DNA of 64,000 nt from assembly GCA_963820395.1 (NCBI GenBank), contig CAWGAE010000020.1:248001-312000 (forward strand), in the 5' to 3' direction. The DNA comes from DATFVJ01 sp963820395 (GTDB lineage Bacteria; Actinomycetota; Actinomycetes; Streptosporangiales; Streptosporangiaceae). Shown one piece after another: positions 44,435-52,149 of this stretch (its first letter is position 1; every line of letters starts with the position of its first letter). The notes below the pieces were generated by a model, which did not search any database, had not been told where the DNA came from, and was given only the letters and a program-made list of their open reading frames with translations. A program made the translations under genes and the position numbers.

Positions 44435-45349
44435 TCAGCTCATGCCGTTAAGGATCTGGTCGAGGATCTCGGCAGTAGCAGCGCGAGGCCCTGCGTGCAC
44501 GCACAACTGGTCCATCACCACGGTGTAGCACTCGATGTCGCGTCGCTTGTCGAGGTAGAGGGCGCTCGTGAGCTGTTCCAGGTAGACGACATCGGGCAGT
44601 TCCGGTTCGGCGAACCGGAGGATGGTGAAGGACCCTCCGACCGGACCGTAACCTTCCGTCCGCAACGGAACAACGTTCAGCGTGATATTTGGCAGCTTCG
44701 TGATCTCGATCAGATGCCTCAGCTGGGCTTCCATCACGCCGGGCCCGCCGAGCCTGCGCAGCAACGCCGCCTCGTCAACGACCGCCCACAGCTTTGGTGC
44801 GCCGCCGGGCTGGGTAAGGATCCGCTGGCGCCTCATCCGCAGGCTGACCCGCTGCTGGAGCTCATCATCCGGCGCGCCGGGGTGGCCAAGCAGCACGACC
44901 GCGCGGGCGTACTCTTGCGTCTGCAACAGCCCGGGCACGAACTGCGCCTCGTAGGTACGGATCCGCGACGCCGCCCCCTCCAGCCCGAGATAGAGCTCGA
45001 ACCAGCCGGGAAGCACATCGTTGTATTGATGCCACCACCCCGGTGTGCCTGCCTGCCGCGCGAGCGCCAGCACATCAGCCCGCTCGTCCCCGCCGACCAC
45101 GCCGTAGAGGCTGAGGAGATCGCCCGCGTCGCGGGTCTTGCAGGCCACCCGCCCGCGCTCGATGCGGCTGATCTTCGAAGCAGACGACCGGATCGCGGCG
45201 GCGGCGGCTTCGCGCGTGATGCCCTGCGTCTCGCGCAGACGGCGCAACTGGGTGCCCAGCAAGATTCGCAGTGCGGTCGGGCCGCTGCGCGACTGGTCGA
45301 ACAGGTGTCGTACGGACGAATCACCTGGCAGTTCCTGGCTCACTGACAT
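44435..45349 (-). CDS. XRE/DUF5753 transcriptional regulator
   Basis: The 304-aa protein carries an N-terminal helix-turn-helix (LRRLRETQGITREAAAAAIRSSASKISRIERGR) and a C-terminal DUF5753 domain (WWHQYNDVLPGWFELYLGLEGAASRIRTYEAQFVPGLLQTQEYARAV). This is the BldB/WhiJ-type architecture extremely common in actinomycetes. These regulators usually pair with a small DUF397 protein; none is visible next to it. ATG 45349 follows CGGAG. Confidence 0.9.
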   Translation of the reverse strand: MSVSQELPGDSSVRHLFDQSRSGPTALRILLGTQLRRLRETQGITREAAAAAIRSSASKISRIERGRVACKTRDAGDLLSLYGVVGGDERADVLALARQAGTPGWWHQYNDVLPGWFELYLGLEGAASRIRTYEAQFVPGLLQTQEYARAVVLLGHPGAPDDELQQRVSLRMRRQRILTQPGGAPKLWAVVDEAALLRRLGGPGVMEAQLRHLIEITKLPNITLNVVPLRTEGYGPVGGSFTILRFAEPELPDVVYLEQLTSALYLDKRRDIECYTVVMDQLCVHAGPRAATAEILDQILNGMS

Positions 45350-45815
45350 GCGGGCTCCGGTGATCGGCAAGGTTCTCAGGTTCTCATCGAGGACATGCCG
45401 ATACAACGCGACAGGCCGGGCACAACGGAATATGCCGGGCGCAATTGGTCCAGGTTCGGCGGCGAGGAGCACCATCAGTGCCCGGCTTCATCTCGTCCGC
45501 CCTGGCGAGCGGCGAACGACGAAGAAAGAGCGTCCGAAGAACGCAACCACCCCGCGCTTCGCTGCCCGCAGAGCGCGGACTCGACGCTGTCGACGGCCTA
45601 CCCGCAGGTGATCGCGTTCAACCTTGGGACAAGTCCACCGCCGGTGGGCGTCGACCCCGGCCGCTACCCCGCCGGTTGATCACCGAGATGGCGGCCGTCT
45701 AAACCGAACTCAGGGTACTGAAGACCGGCAAACGAAGCCGATATCTTTCGCCAGCTGCGCCGCGAGCTGGTTACGGGCGCCGAGACACCCCGGCACCCCG
45801 GCCTCGCCTGTGTTC
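45350..45815. other. Intergenic stretch, no gene seen
   Basis: About 470 bases between the regulator's promoter and the 3' end of the next gene. No supported gene or repeat; overlapping frames are Arg/Pro-rich. Confidence 0.45.
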
Positions 45816-46388
45816 CTACGCCGTCGCTGTCGCGGACCCAGATCCGGTGTCCGCTGCGCTCTGCTCCGCCTTCTTCAGGTCGGCTGCGAGCTGGTCAGCC
45901 TCCATGTCAGTGGCCTTGGAAACGATCCGGTTCGCTGCCTTGATGTTCGCCGCGATCTGGTCAGCGAGGTTCGTCTCGTACACCACGATCAGCCCGGCGG
46001 TGCCGGCGTCGAGTGTCTCACCGAGCTCCTTGAGGTCGCTACGGTTCATGCCGCCGGAAGCATGACCGGCCACGGCGCCGATCGCCGCCCCACCACCACC
46101 GCCGAGGGCGATCGCACCCAGAATGCCGACAGGGGGAAATAGCGCCGCGGCCACGCCCGCCGCGAGGCCCCAGCCGAGCCCCACCGCGGCACCGTGCCGA
46201 GTCGGCTGCTCGTGCTTCTTCACGATCTTGACATCTCCGCTGGCGTCCTTGGCGATCACTGCGGCGTCGAAGTCGTGCGACGTCTTCACGGCCGCATACA
46301 ACGCCTTGACCGCCTCGTAGTCGACCACTGCGTCGTCCACATTCCCGTACGCCGCAGCCAGCACGTAAAGAACGTCGTTGTCTGACAT
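45816..46388 (-). CDS. DUF1269-like glycine-zipper membrane protein
   Basis: The 190-aa product starts MSDNDVLYVLAAAYGNVDDA with a ferredoxin-like domain (VDYEAVKALYAAVKTSHDFDAAVIAKD). A glycine-rich double membrane segment (GWGLAAGVAAALFPPVGILG and IALGGGGGAAIGAVAGHASGG) follows, then a helical region (LADQIAANIKAANRIVSKATDME). This is the DUF1269/general-stress family found in many actinobacteria; function unknown, probably envelope stress. ATG 46388 follows GGGAGGAAGG. Confidence 0.85.
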   Translation of the reverse strand: MSDNDVLYVLAAAYGNVDDAVVDYEAVKALYAAVKTSHDFDAAVIAKDASGDVKIVKKHEQPTRHGAAVGLGWGLAAGVAAALFPPVGILGAIALGGGGGAAIGAVAGHASGGMNRSDLKELGETLDAGTAGLIVVYETNLADQIAANIKAANRIVSKATDMEADQLAADLKKAEQSAADTGSGSATATA

Positions 46389-46866
46389 GTTGCCTTCCTC
46401 CCGTCGCACCCCGTCTAGCGTATGGACTGGAAGCGCGTTCGCTCCTTGCCGGGCAAGCCGACTATCACTTTCGCCGCCGTGCCGCAATGCACGCATCACC
46501 CCGGCGGGGTGAACTCCGACCTCGCCGACGTGTCCCGCATGGAACCATCCCCGCGTCACCCAAGCCCCGGCCGAGGCTTGTGAACGGCGCTTTCTGGCTA
46601 TTTCGCCAGCTGGGCCCGGAGGAGCACCGACATGCTCTGCTCGACGTAGTCCTCGACGGGAGGCACGCCACCGTCCGCAGACCACTGCTCGAGGGCGGCG
46701 ATCCGCCAGCGGTCGGTGGCGGCTGGCTTCGGGCGAGATGACTGGGAAAGTGACTGGGGTGCACGGCACCGCGCCGATGGCGGGTGCCCAGGTGTCGATC
46801 ACCGGCGCCTGGGAAGGATGCTCACAAAGAGGGTGACAGAAAGGCCTGGATAAAAGGGGGAAGCAT
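46389..46866. other. Divergent promoter region
   Basis: About 480 bases between two divergently transcribed small stress-type genes (DUF1269 and YegP). The promoters of both must lie here. No coding frame is convincing. Confidence 0.45.
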
Positions 46867-47052
46867 ATGGCTGGCAAGTTCCAGCTCAAGAAGGGCAGCA
46901 GCGGCAAGTACCACTTCAACCTGCTCGCGAGCAACGGTCAGGTGATCGCGACCAGCGAGAGCTACGAGAGCAAGCGGTCTGCCCTGAACGGGATCGAGTC
47001 GATCAAGGCCAACGCCCCTGGCGCGCCAACCGAGGATCAGACTGGCGAGTAG
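46867..47052 (+). CDS. YegP-type DUF1508 protein
   Basis: The 61-aa product (MAGKFQLKKGSSGKYHFNLL, then ASNGQVIATSESYESKRSALNGIESIKANAP) is one full DUF1508 unit, a small alpha-beta protein related to YegP. Its role is not known; it is often induced by stress. The short length is normal for single-unit members. A strong terminator follows 22 nt after the stop. Confidence 0.9.
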   Translation: MAGKFQLKKGSSGKYHFNLLASNGQVIATSESYESKRSALNGIESIKANAPGAPTEDQTGE

Positions 47053-47074
47053 CCGCCCGGCCCGGCCAGCCCCG

Positions 47075-47099
47075 AGCGCGGCGGTCCAGCCGCCGCGCT
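47075..47099 (+). terminator. Hairpin terminator after the YegP gene
   Basis: Perfect 10-bp stem (AGCGCGGCGG / CCGCCGCGCT) with a 5-nt loop, 22 nt after the stop. Confidence 0.75.
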
Positions 47100-47437
47100 G
47101 CAGGTCCCAGCTGTCATGGATCCGTAGCCGAGGCTCCGGGCCTTGGTGCACGGCTGCTTGAGCGTGAGGAGATCGCCCCAGCAGTAGTTCCCGGGCGATC
47201 GTTCCAACGGGACACGCGGGCCTGGCGGGACCGGCGTGCTCCCCAGGAGCGGTGCCCGCGCCAGGAAAGGAACTTGTCGGCTCAGCTATCCCGCGCCGCC
47301 GGAGGGGGCTCGTACCACGACTGACGCCGAGGGCTCCCCCCGGCCCTTCCCCCGGCGACCAGACCGCTGCCGCCGCCGTGTTGAACGCTGTTGCGGCAGG
47401 CGCCAAGGTCACTGCGCGCGCAGTGATCAGGTCCCGT

Positions 47438-47496
47438 TTTCATGATCCCGGTTACTATGGCGAAGTATTCGCCACCAACTCACCGGGATCATGAAA
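47438..47496 (-). terminator. Nested double hairpin at the end of asd
   Basis: A perfect 15-bp inverted repeat (TTTCATGATCCCGGT 47438-47452, ACCGGGATCATGAAA 47482-47496) encloses a second perfect 7-bp hairpin (TGGCGAA-GTA-TTCGCCA, 47458-47474). The outer arm includes the asd stop codon (47489-47491). It is an efficient terminator for the lysC-asd operon. Confidence 0.75.
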
Positions 47497-48559
47497 GCCC
47501 GGCGGTGAGCTCCGCAGCGACAAGCTCGGCGATCTCTGCGGTGTTCAGTGCGGCGCCCTTGCGCAGGTTGTCACCGCAAACGAAGAAGTCGAGCCCGTGC
47601 GGATCGTCGGGTGAGCGGCGCACCCGCCCCACCCATGTCGGGTCGGTTCCGACGACGTCGGCTGGCGTCGGGAACTCGGAGTGCTCTGGATCGTCAGCCA
47701 GCACGACGCCCGGCGCGGCCGCCAGTACATTCTGTGCCGCCTCGCGGCTGACCTTGCTCGCGAATACGGCGTGCACGGCAATCGAGTGCGTCGTGACGAC
47801 GGGCACCCGGACGCACGTCGCCGATACCTTGAGGTCAGGCAGGCCGAGAATCTTCCGGGACTCGTTGCGGATCTTCAGCTCCTCTGAACTCCAGCCGTCG
47901 CCGGCCAGCGATCCCGCCCAGGGCACCACGTTGAGCGCGAGCGGAGCCGGAAATGGGCCCAGATCGCCGACCACACCGCGCAGATCACCTGCGCGCTGGC
48001 CGAGGCAGCGGGTGCCAGCCACCTTCGCGGACTGAGCGTAGAGCGTGTCGACTCCGGCCTGCCCGGCGCCGGACGCCGCCTGATAGGAGGCCACGACCAT
48101 CTCCCGCAGGCCGAACGCGCGGTGCAGTGCGCCCACCGCGACGATCAGCGACAGCGTGGTGCAGTTGGCGTTCGCGATGATCCCACGGGGCCGGTTCGCG
48201 ACCTGCTCCGGATTGATCTCAGGGACGACAAGCGGTACGTCGGCGTCCATCCGGAAGGCACCGGAGTTGTCGACGGCAACGACGCCGTGCCGGGCCGCCG
48301 CCGGCGCCCAGGTCGCGGACACCTCGTCAGGCACGTCGAACATCGCGACGTCCGCACCGTCGAAGACGTCCTCGCAGAGCGCTGCGACCTCCAACTCCTC
48401 GCCACGGACCTTCAGCTTGACTCCGGCCGAGCGGCTCGAGGCGACCAAGCGGATCTCACCCCAGACATCCGTCCTGGTGGACAGCAGGTCCAGCATTACA
48501 GCACCGACCGCGCCCGTGGCGCCGACCACCGCGAGCGTCGGCTTCGCCGCGCCGCTCAC
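47489..48559 (-). CDS. asd: Aspartate-semialdehyde dehydrogenase
   Basis: The 356-aa enzyme shows the family motifs: NADP-binding VVGATGAVGAVMLDLL, RGIIANANCTTLSLIVAVGALH with the catalytic Cys (NANCTT), SYQAASGAGQAGVD, and RVPVVTTHSIAVHAVF with the substrate-binding Arg and His. It reduces aspartyl phosphate to the semialdehyde for lysine, threonine, methionine and diaminopimelate synthesis. Its GTG start overlaps the lysC stop (GTGA), so the genes are coupled. Confidence 0.95.
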   Translation of the reverse strand: MSGAAKPTLAVVGATGAVGAVMLDLLSTRTDVWGEIRLVASSRSAGVKLKVRGEELEVAALCEDVFDGADVAMFDVPDEVSATWAPAAARHGVVAVDNSGAFRMDADVPLVVPEINPEQVANRPRGIIANANCTTLSLIVAVGALHRAFGLREMVVASYQAASGAGQAGVDTLYAQSAKVAGTRCLGQRAGDLRGVVGDLGPFPAPLALNVVPWAGSLAGDGWSSEELKIRNESRKILGLPDLKVSATCVRVPVVTTHSIAVHAVFASKVSREAAQNVLAAAPGVVLADDPEHSEFPTPADVVGTDPTWVGRVRRSPDDPHGLDFFVCGDNLRKGAALNTAEIAELVAAELTAGLS

Positions 48560-49860
48560 CGGCCAGTCCCGCCGTAGACGACGGCCTCGACTTGATCCGC
48601 GTCGAGGTCGAATGCCCGGTGGGTGGCGGTCACCGCGGCGTCGACGTCATGCTCGTCGACCACGACTGAGATCCGGATCTCCGAGGTAGAGATCATCTCG
48701 ATGTTGACGCCGGCCGACGCGAGCACACTGAAGAAGGTGGCGCTGACGCCCGGGTTGGAGCGCATCCCCGCGCCGATCAGCGACACCTTGCCGATCCGGT
48801 CGTCGTAGAGCAGCGACTCGAAGCCGACTTCCTGCCTCAGGCGCTCCAGCCGCGACATCGCGGTCTGGCCGTCGGCGCGCGACAGCGTGAATGAGATGTC
48901 GGTGCGGCCGGTCGCCGCGGCGGAGACGTTCTGCACGATCATGTCGATATTGATCTCCGCATCGGCGATGGCGCGAAAGATCCTGGCCGCCTCGCCGACC
49001 TTGTCGGGCACGCCGACAACGGTGATCTTCGCCTCGCTCCGGTCGTGGGCCACGCCGGAGATGATCGCCTGCTCCATCTCTTCTTCCCCTGTTCGGTGTG
49101 CCCCGCCGAGCGCCTGCATGCTGCCCATCACCCAAGTACCCGGACGCTGGCTGAACGACGATCTGACGTGGATCGGAATGCCGTAACGGCGCGCGTACTC
49201 CACACACCGCAGATGCAGGATCTTGGCGCCGCACGCTGCCATCTCCAGCATCTCCTCGTAACTGATGCGCGGAATGCGCCGCGCGCCGGGCACGATGCGC
49301 GGATCGGCGGTGAATACCCCGTCCACGTCCGTGTAAATCTCACACGCGTCCGCGCGGAGCGCCGCGGCAAGCGCGACTGCGGTCGTGTCGGAACCACCGC
49401 GGCCGAGGGTGGTGATGTCCTTGCTGGTCTGGGATACCCCCTGGAACCCCGCGACGATCGGGATCGCGCCATCCGCGAGCGCGTCGCGGATCCGGCCGGG
49501 TGTCACGTCGATGATGCGAGCCCTGCCATGCACCGAATCCGTGATCACGCCGGCCTGCGAGCCGGTGAACGAGCGGCCCTGGTACCCGAGGTTGCCAATG
49601 GCCATAGCCAGCAGCGCCATAGAGATCCGCTCGCCGGCGGTGAGCAGCATGTCGAGCTCGCGGCCCGGCGGCAGCGGGCTTACCTGCTGCGCGAGGTCAA
49701 GCAGTTCGTCTGTGGTGTCACCCATGGCGGACACCACCACGGCGACGGAGTACCGCGCCTTCCTCGCGGCCACGATGCGCTGCGCGACCCTCTTGATGCC
49801 AGCCGCGTCGGCGACGGACGAACCACCATACTTCTGCACGACAAGGCCCTCGTCAGCCAC
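48556..49860 (-). CDS. lysC: Aspartate kinase
   Basis: The 434-aa kinase has VVQKYGGSSVADAAGIKRVA (ATP/aspartate site), GRGGSDTTAVALAAAL and two C-terminal ACT domains (EAKITVVGVPDKVGEAARIF; KVSLIGAGMRSNPGVSATFF). These normally give lysine-plus-threonine feedback inhibition. GTG 49860 is used because homology begins at VADEGLVVQKYGG. As in Corynebacterium lysC, an in-frame internal ATG (49077, MEQAIISGVAHDRSEAK) preceded by GGGGAAG could give the separate beta subunit. Upstream lies the 14-bp repeat array. Confidence 0.95.
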   Translation of the reverse strand: MADEGLVVQKYGGSSVADAAGIKRVAQRIVAARKARYSVAVVVSAMGDTTDELLDLAQQVSPLPPGRELDMLLTAGERISMALLAMAIGNLGYQGRSFTGSQAGVITDSVHGRARIIDVTPGRIRDALADGAIPIVAGFQGVSQTSKDITTLGRGGSDTTAVALAAALRADACEIYTDVDGVFTADPRIVPGARRIPRISYEEMLEMAACGAKILHLRCVEYARRYGIPIHVRSSFSQRPGTWVMGSMQALGGAHRTGEEEMEQAIISGVAHDRSEAKITVVGVPDKVGEAARIFRAIADAEINIDMIVQNVSAAATGRTDISFTLSRADGQTAMSRLERLRQEVGFESLLYDDRIGKVSLIGAGMRSNPGVSATFFSVLASAGVNIEMISTSEIRISVVVDEHDVDAAVTATHRAFDLDADQVEAVVYGGTGR

Positions 49861-50128
49861 GACCGCCCCTCCGTTAGCCACGACCGCGTTGCTCCTCCGG
49901 ATCTGGGCGGCCCCTGCCACCGGCTCGCCTAGCTGCGCTGTGCTGCGGACCACCCAAGCTTATCCAGCCCCAATAAGATCAGTTTATCCAGCCCTGAATG
50001 AGACAAATCGACTCAATTAGGAAGCTGTTGACCCCCGCATGCGCCGAGGGCGACCGCTCCTTCTGCTCGCACCGCTCGGCGCTGACAGCCACGGCAGCCG
50101 TAAAGTATGTATTTGATCTGTGCCCCAA
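49861..50128. other. Upstream region of lysC
   Basis: About 270 bases between lysC and the 14-bp repeat array, with an AT-richer stretch and two copies of TTATCCAGCCC (about 49959-49970 and 49982-49993). This is the likely promoter region for the lysC-asd operon. Confidence 0.45.
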
Positions 50129-50296
50129 TGCTTGGTGACCAGTGCTTGGTGACCAGTGCTTGGTGACCAGTGCTTGGTGACCAGTGCTTGGTGACCAGTG
50201 CTTGGTGACCAGTGCTTGGTGACCAGTGCTTGGTGACCAGTGCTTGGTGACCAGTGCTTGGTGACCAGTGCTTGGTGACCAGTGCTTGGTGACCAG
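50129..50296. repeat. 12 perfect copies of a 14-bp tandem repeat
   Basis: The unit TGCTTGGTGACCAG is repeated twelve times without any mismatch (168 bp), followed by a partial TGCTT. Each unit contains a short dyad (TGGT-G-ACCA), spaced 14 bp apart. It lies between the 3' end of the DUF5063 gene and the lysC start. A minus-strand frame through it gives a 14-residue protein repeat (KHWSPSTGHQALVT), which I take to be incidental. Confidence 0.95.
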
Positions 50297-50309
50297 TGCT
50301 TTCGAGTGA

Positions 50310-50891
50310 TCAGCCGGGGGTGGATTCCTCGACCACATCAAGCCGGGCATGCGCGACTACGGCGTGCAGTGCCCGCAGCGCCGCGCCGCCGTGCGTCCCC
50401 CAGTGGTTGAAGTACGAGTACTGCCACCACCACAGCGCCTCAAGCGGCCGGCCTGCCTGGTAGTGCTTGAGCCCGTGTACCAGGTCGGCCGCCACAGCCG
50501 CGACATCATCGGACAGCCGGAACTGGGTGGCCTGGTTGTCCGCGTACGGATCGAAGATTTCGAGGTAGTCGTCATAGGGTGCGAAGCGCTTGGCGAGCCC
50601 GGTACGTAGTTCATCGAGGTCCGGGTCGGCTCCCACCTCGGGTTCGGAGTTGTCGGGCAGGATCACGTCCCTGGTCGCGCCCAGCTGCGCGCCCGCGAGC
50701 TGGATCTGCGAGATCTCGAGCAGCAGCAGCGGGACCGTCTCGTCCCCGCCCTCACCTCGCGCGAGAGCCTCCACGCCGTCCAGGAAATCCTGTACATTCC
50801 TGGCGATCCGGTCAGCAAGCGCGTCCCAGCCCTCACCCGGCTGCGCCCGCAAGCCGTGGAAACACGGCCCGGAACCTGGTGTGTCAGACAT
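50310..50891 (-). CDS. DUF5063 protein
   Basis: The 193-aa product has the DUF5063 pattern: WDALADRIARNVQDFLDGVEALARG, LLLEISQIQLAGAQLGA, FAPYDDYLEIFDPYADNQ, LSDDVAAVAADLVHGLKHYQ, ALWWWQYSYFNHWGTHGGAALRAL. It is alpha-helical with many aromatics and no known function. It is consistently encoded between recR and lysC in actinobacteria. Its start overlaps the recR stop by 8 bases (CTCGATGTCTGA), so they are coupled. Confidence 0.85.
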   Translation of the reverse strand: MSDTPGSGPCFHGLRAQPGEGWDALADRIARNVQDFLDGVEALARGEGGDETVPLLLLEISQIQLAGAQLGATRDVILPDNSEPEVGADPDLDELRTGLAKRFAPYDDYLEIFDPYADNQATQFRLSDDVAAVAADLVHGLKHYQAGRPLEALWWWQYSYFNHWGTHGGAALRALHAVVAHARLDVVEESTPG

Positions 50892-51483
50892 CGAGGAGCC
50901 TCCGTCCTTCGAATGCGCGGCCCAGTGTTACCTCGTCCGCGTACTCCAGATCACCACCGACAGGGAGGCCACTTGCCGGCCTGGTCACTCGCATCCCCAT
51001 GGGCTTCACCAACCGGGCCAGGTACGTCGCGGTCGCCTCACCTTCGAGGTTCGGGTCGGTGGCGAGGATCAGCTCGGTGACCGTTCCGTCCGCAAGCCGC
51101 GTCATAAGTTCTTTGATCCGCAGGTCGTCGGGGCCGATCCCATCGATCGGACTGATGGCACCGCCAAGTACGTGATAGCGCCCGCGGAACTCACGGGTTC
51201 GCTCTATCGCCACCACGTCTTTCGGCTCCTCCACGACGCAGATCACCGCCAGATCGCGGCGCGTGTCGCGGCAGATCCGGCACTCCTCCTCCTCAGCGAC
51301 GTTCCCGCAGCTACGGCAGAACCTGACCCGGTCCTTTACCTCCAGCAGCGCGGCTGCGAGGCGCCTCACGTCGGCCGGGTCGGCGGCTAGCAGGTGGAAG
51401 GCGATGCGCTGCGCGCCCTTCGGCCCGACGCCAGGTAGCTGACCGAGCTCGTCGATTAGGTTCTGGATGACCCCCTCGTACAC
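50884..51483 (-). CDS. recR: Recombination mediator RecR
   Basis: The 199-aa protein has the helix-hairpin-helix start (YEGVIQNLIDELGQLPGVGPKGAQRIAFHLL), the C4 zinc finger (CRSCGNVAEEEECRIC), and the Toprim domain (ICVVEEPKDVVAIERT; EATATYLARLVKPMGMRVTRPASGLPVGGDLEYADEVTLGRA). It loads RecA through RecFOR at gaps. It follows ybaB by 9 bp, the standard arrangement. Confidence 0.97.
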   Translation of the reverse strand: MYEGVIQNLIDELGQLPGVGPKGAQRIAFHLLAADPADVRRLAAALLEVKDRVRFCRSCGNVAEEEECRICRDTRRDLAVICVVEEPKDVVAIERTREFRGRYHVLGGAISPIDGIGPDDLRIKELMTRLADGTVTELILATDPNLEGEATATYLARLVKPMGMRVTRPASGLPVGGDLEYADEVTLGRAFEGRRLLDV

Positions 51484-51492
51484 GTCGCGTCC

Positions 51493-51963
51493 TTACCGGT
51501 GCGGCAGGCCGAGCCCGCCCGGACCGCCGAGCCCGCTGGGGCCGCCCGGTCCGCCGAGCCCACCTGGGCGGCTGGTGTCGCCCGGCCCGCCAAGCTCCCG
51601 TATGGCACCGGACTCATCCGGCTCGCCGAAGCCAGCCAGACCGCCGAGACCCTCGGCCAGCGGGCCCATTTTCTGCTGCTGCAGGTCGCTGACGGCCCGA
51701 TTCGCGTCCAGCACGGCCGCAAGCACGAGGTCGGCGAGTGTCTCCGCGCTCTCCGCCAGATCCGTGGGATCTATCGCCTCAGGGCTGATAATGAGGTCGA
51801 CCAGCTCACCCTGGCCGTTCACGGTGGCGGTGACAAGCCCGCCACCCGCCGACCCCTGCACCTCGGCATCGGCTAGCTCTTGCTGGGCGCTCATCAGCTT
51901 CTCCTGCATCTTCTGCGCCTCAGCCAGCAGTTGCTGCATGTTCAACGGGCCACCTGGGTTCAC
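51493..51963 (-). CDS. ybaB: YbaB/EbfC nucleoid-associated protein
   Basis: The 156-aa product has the YbaB core (MQQLLAEAQKMQEKLMSAQQ, GGLVTATVNGQGELVDLIISPEAI, LADLVLAAVLDANRAVSDLQ) plus a Gly/Pro-rich tail (GGLGGPGGPSGLGGPGGLGL) typical of some actinobacterial members. It binds DNA as a dimer. GTG 51963 is the likely start. Neighbours recR and dnaX are as usual. Confidence 0.95.
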   Translation of the reverse strand: MNPGGPLNMQQLLAEAQKMQEKLMSAQQELADAEVQGSAGGGLVTATVNGQGELVDLIISPEAIDPTDLAESAETLADLVLAAVLDANRAVSDLQQQKMGPLAEGLGGLAGFGEPDESGAIRELGGPGDTSRPGGLGGPGGPSGLGGPGGLGLPHR

Positions 51964-52149
51964 ATCCGCCCCCTCAACGACGACAGCCTGTCACCTCAGA
52001 GCCTACGGCCTGGCGGTCCTGCGGGCACCTGCCCCGGCCCCCCGGTGGCAAGTGTCTACCGGTTGCCACCGCCCCTGGTCCTGGTTACCTGAGTCCTGGT
52101 TACCTGGTCCGGGATGCCCTGGCTGCCGGTTACCTTACTGGCGCGGCGG

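Noticed and set aside
50129..50296. CRISPR array
   Set aside because: Repeats are 14 bp, directly abutting, with no spacers and no cas genes.
49979..50350. Protein with a 14-residue repeat encoded by the tandem array
   Set aside because: The frame is open only because the 14-bp unit has no stop; there is no ribosome site or flanking coding bias.
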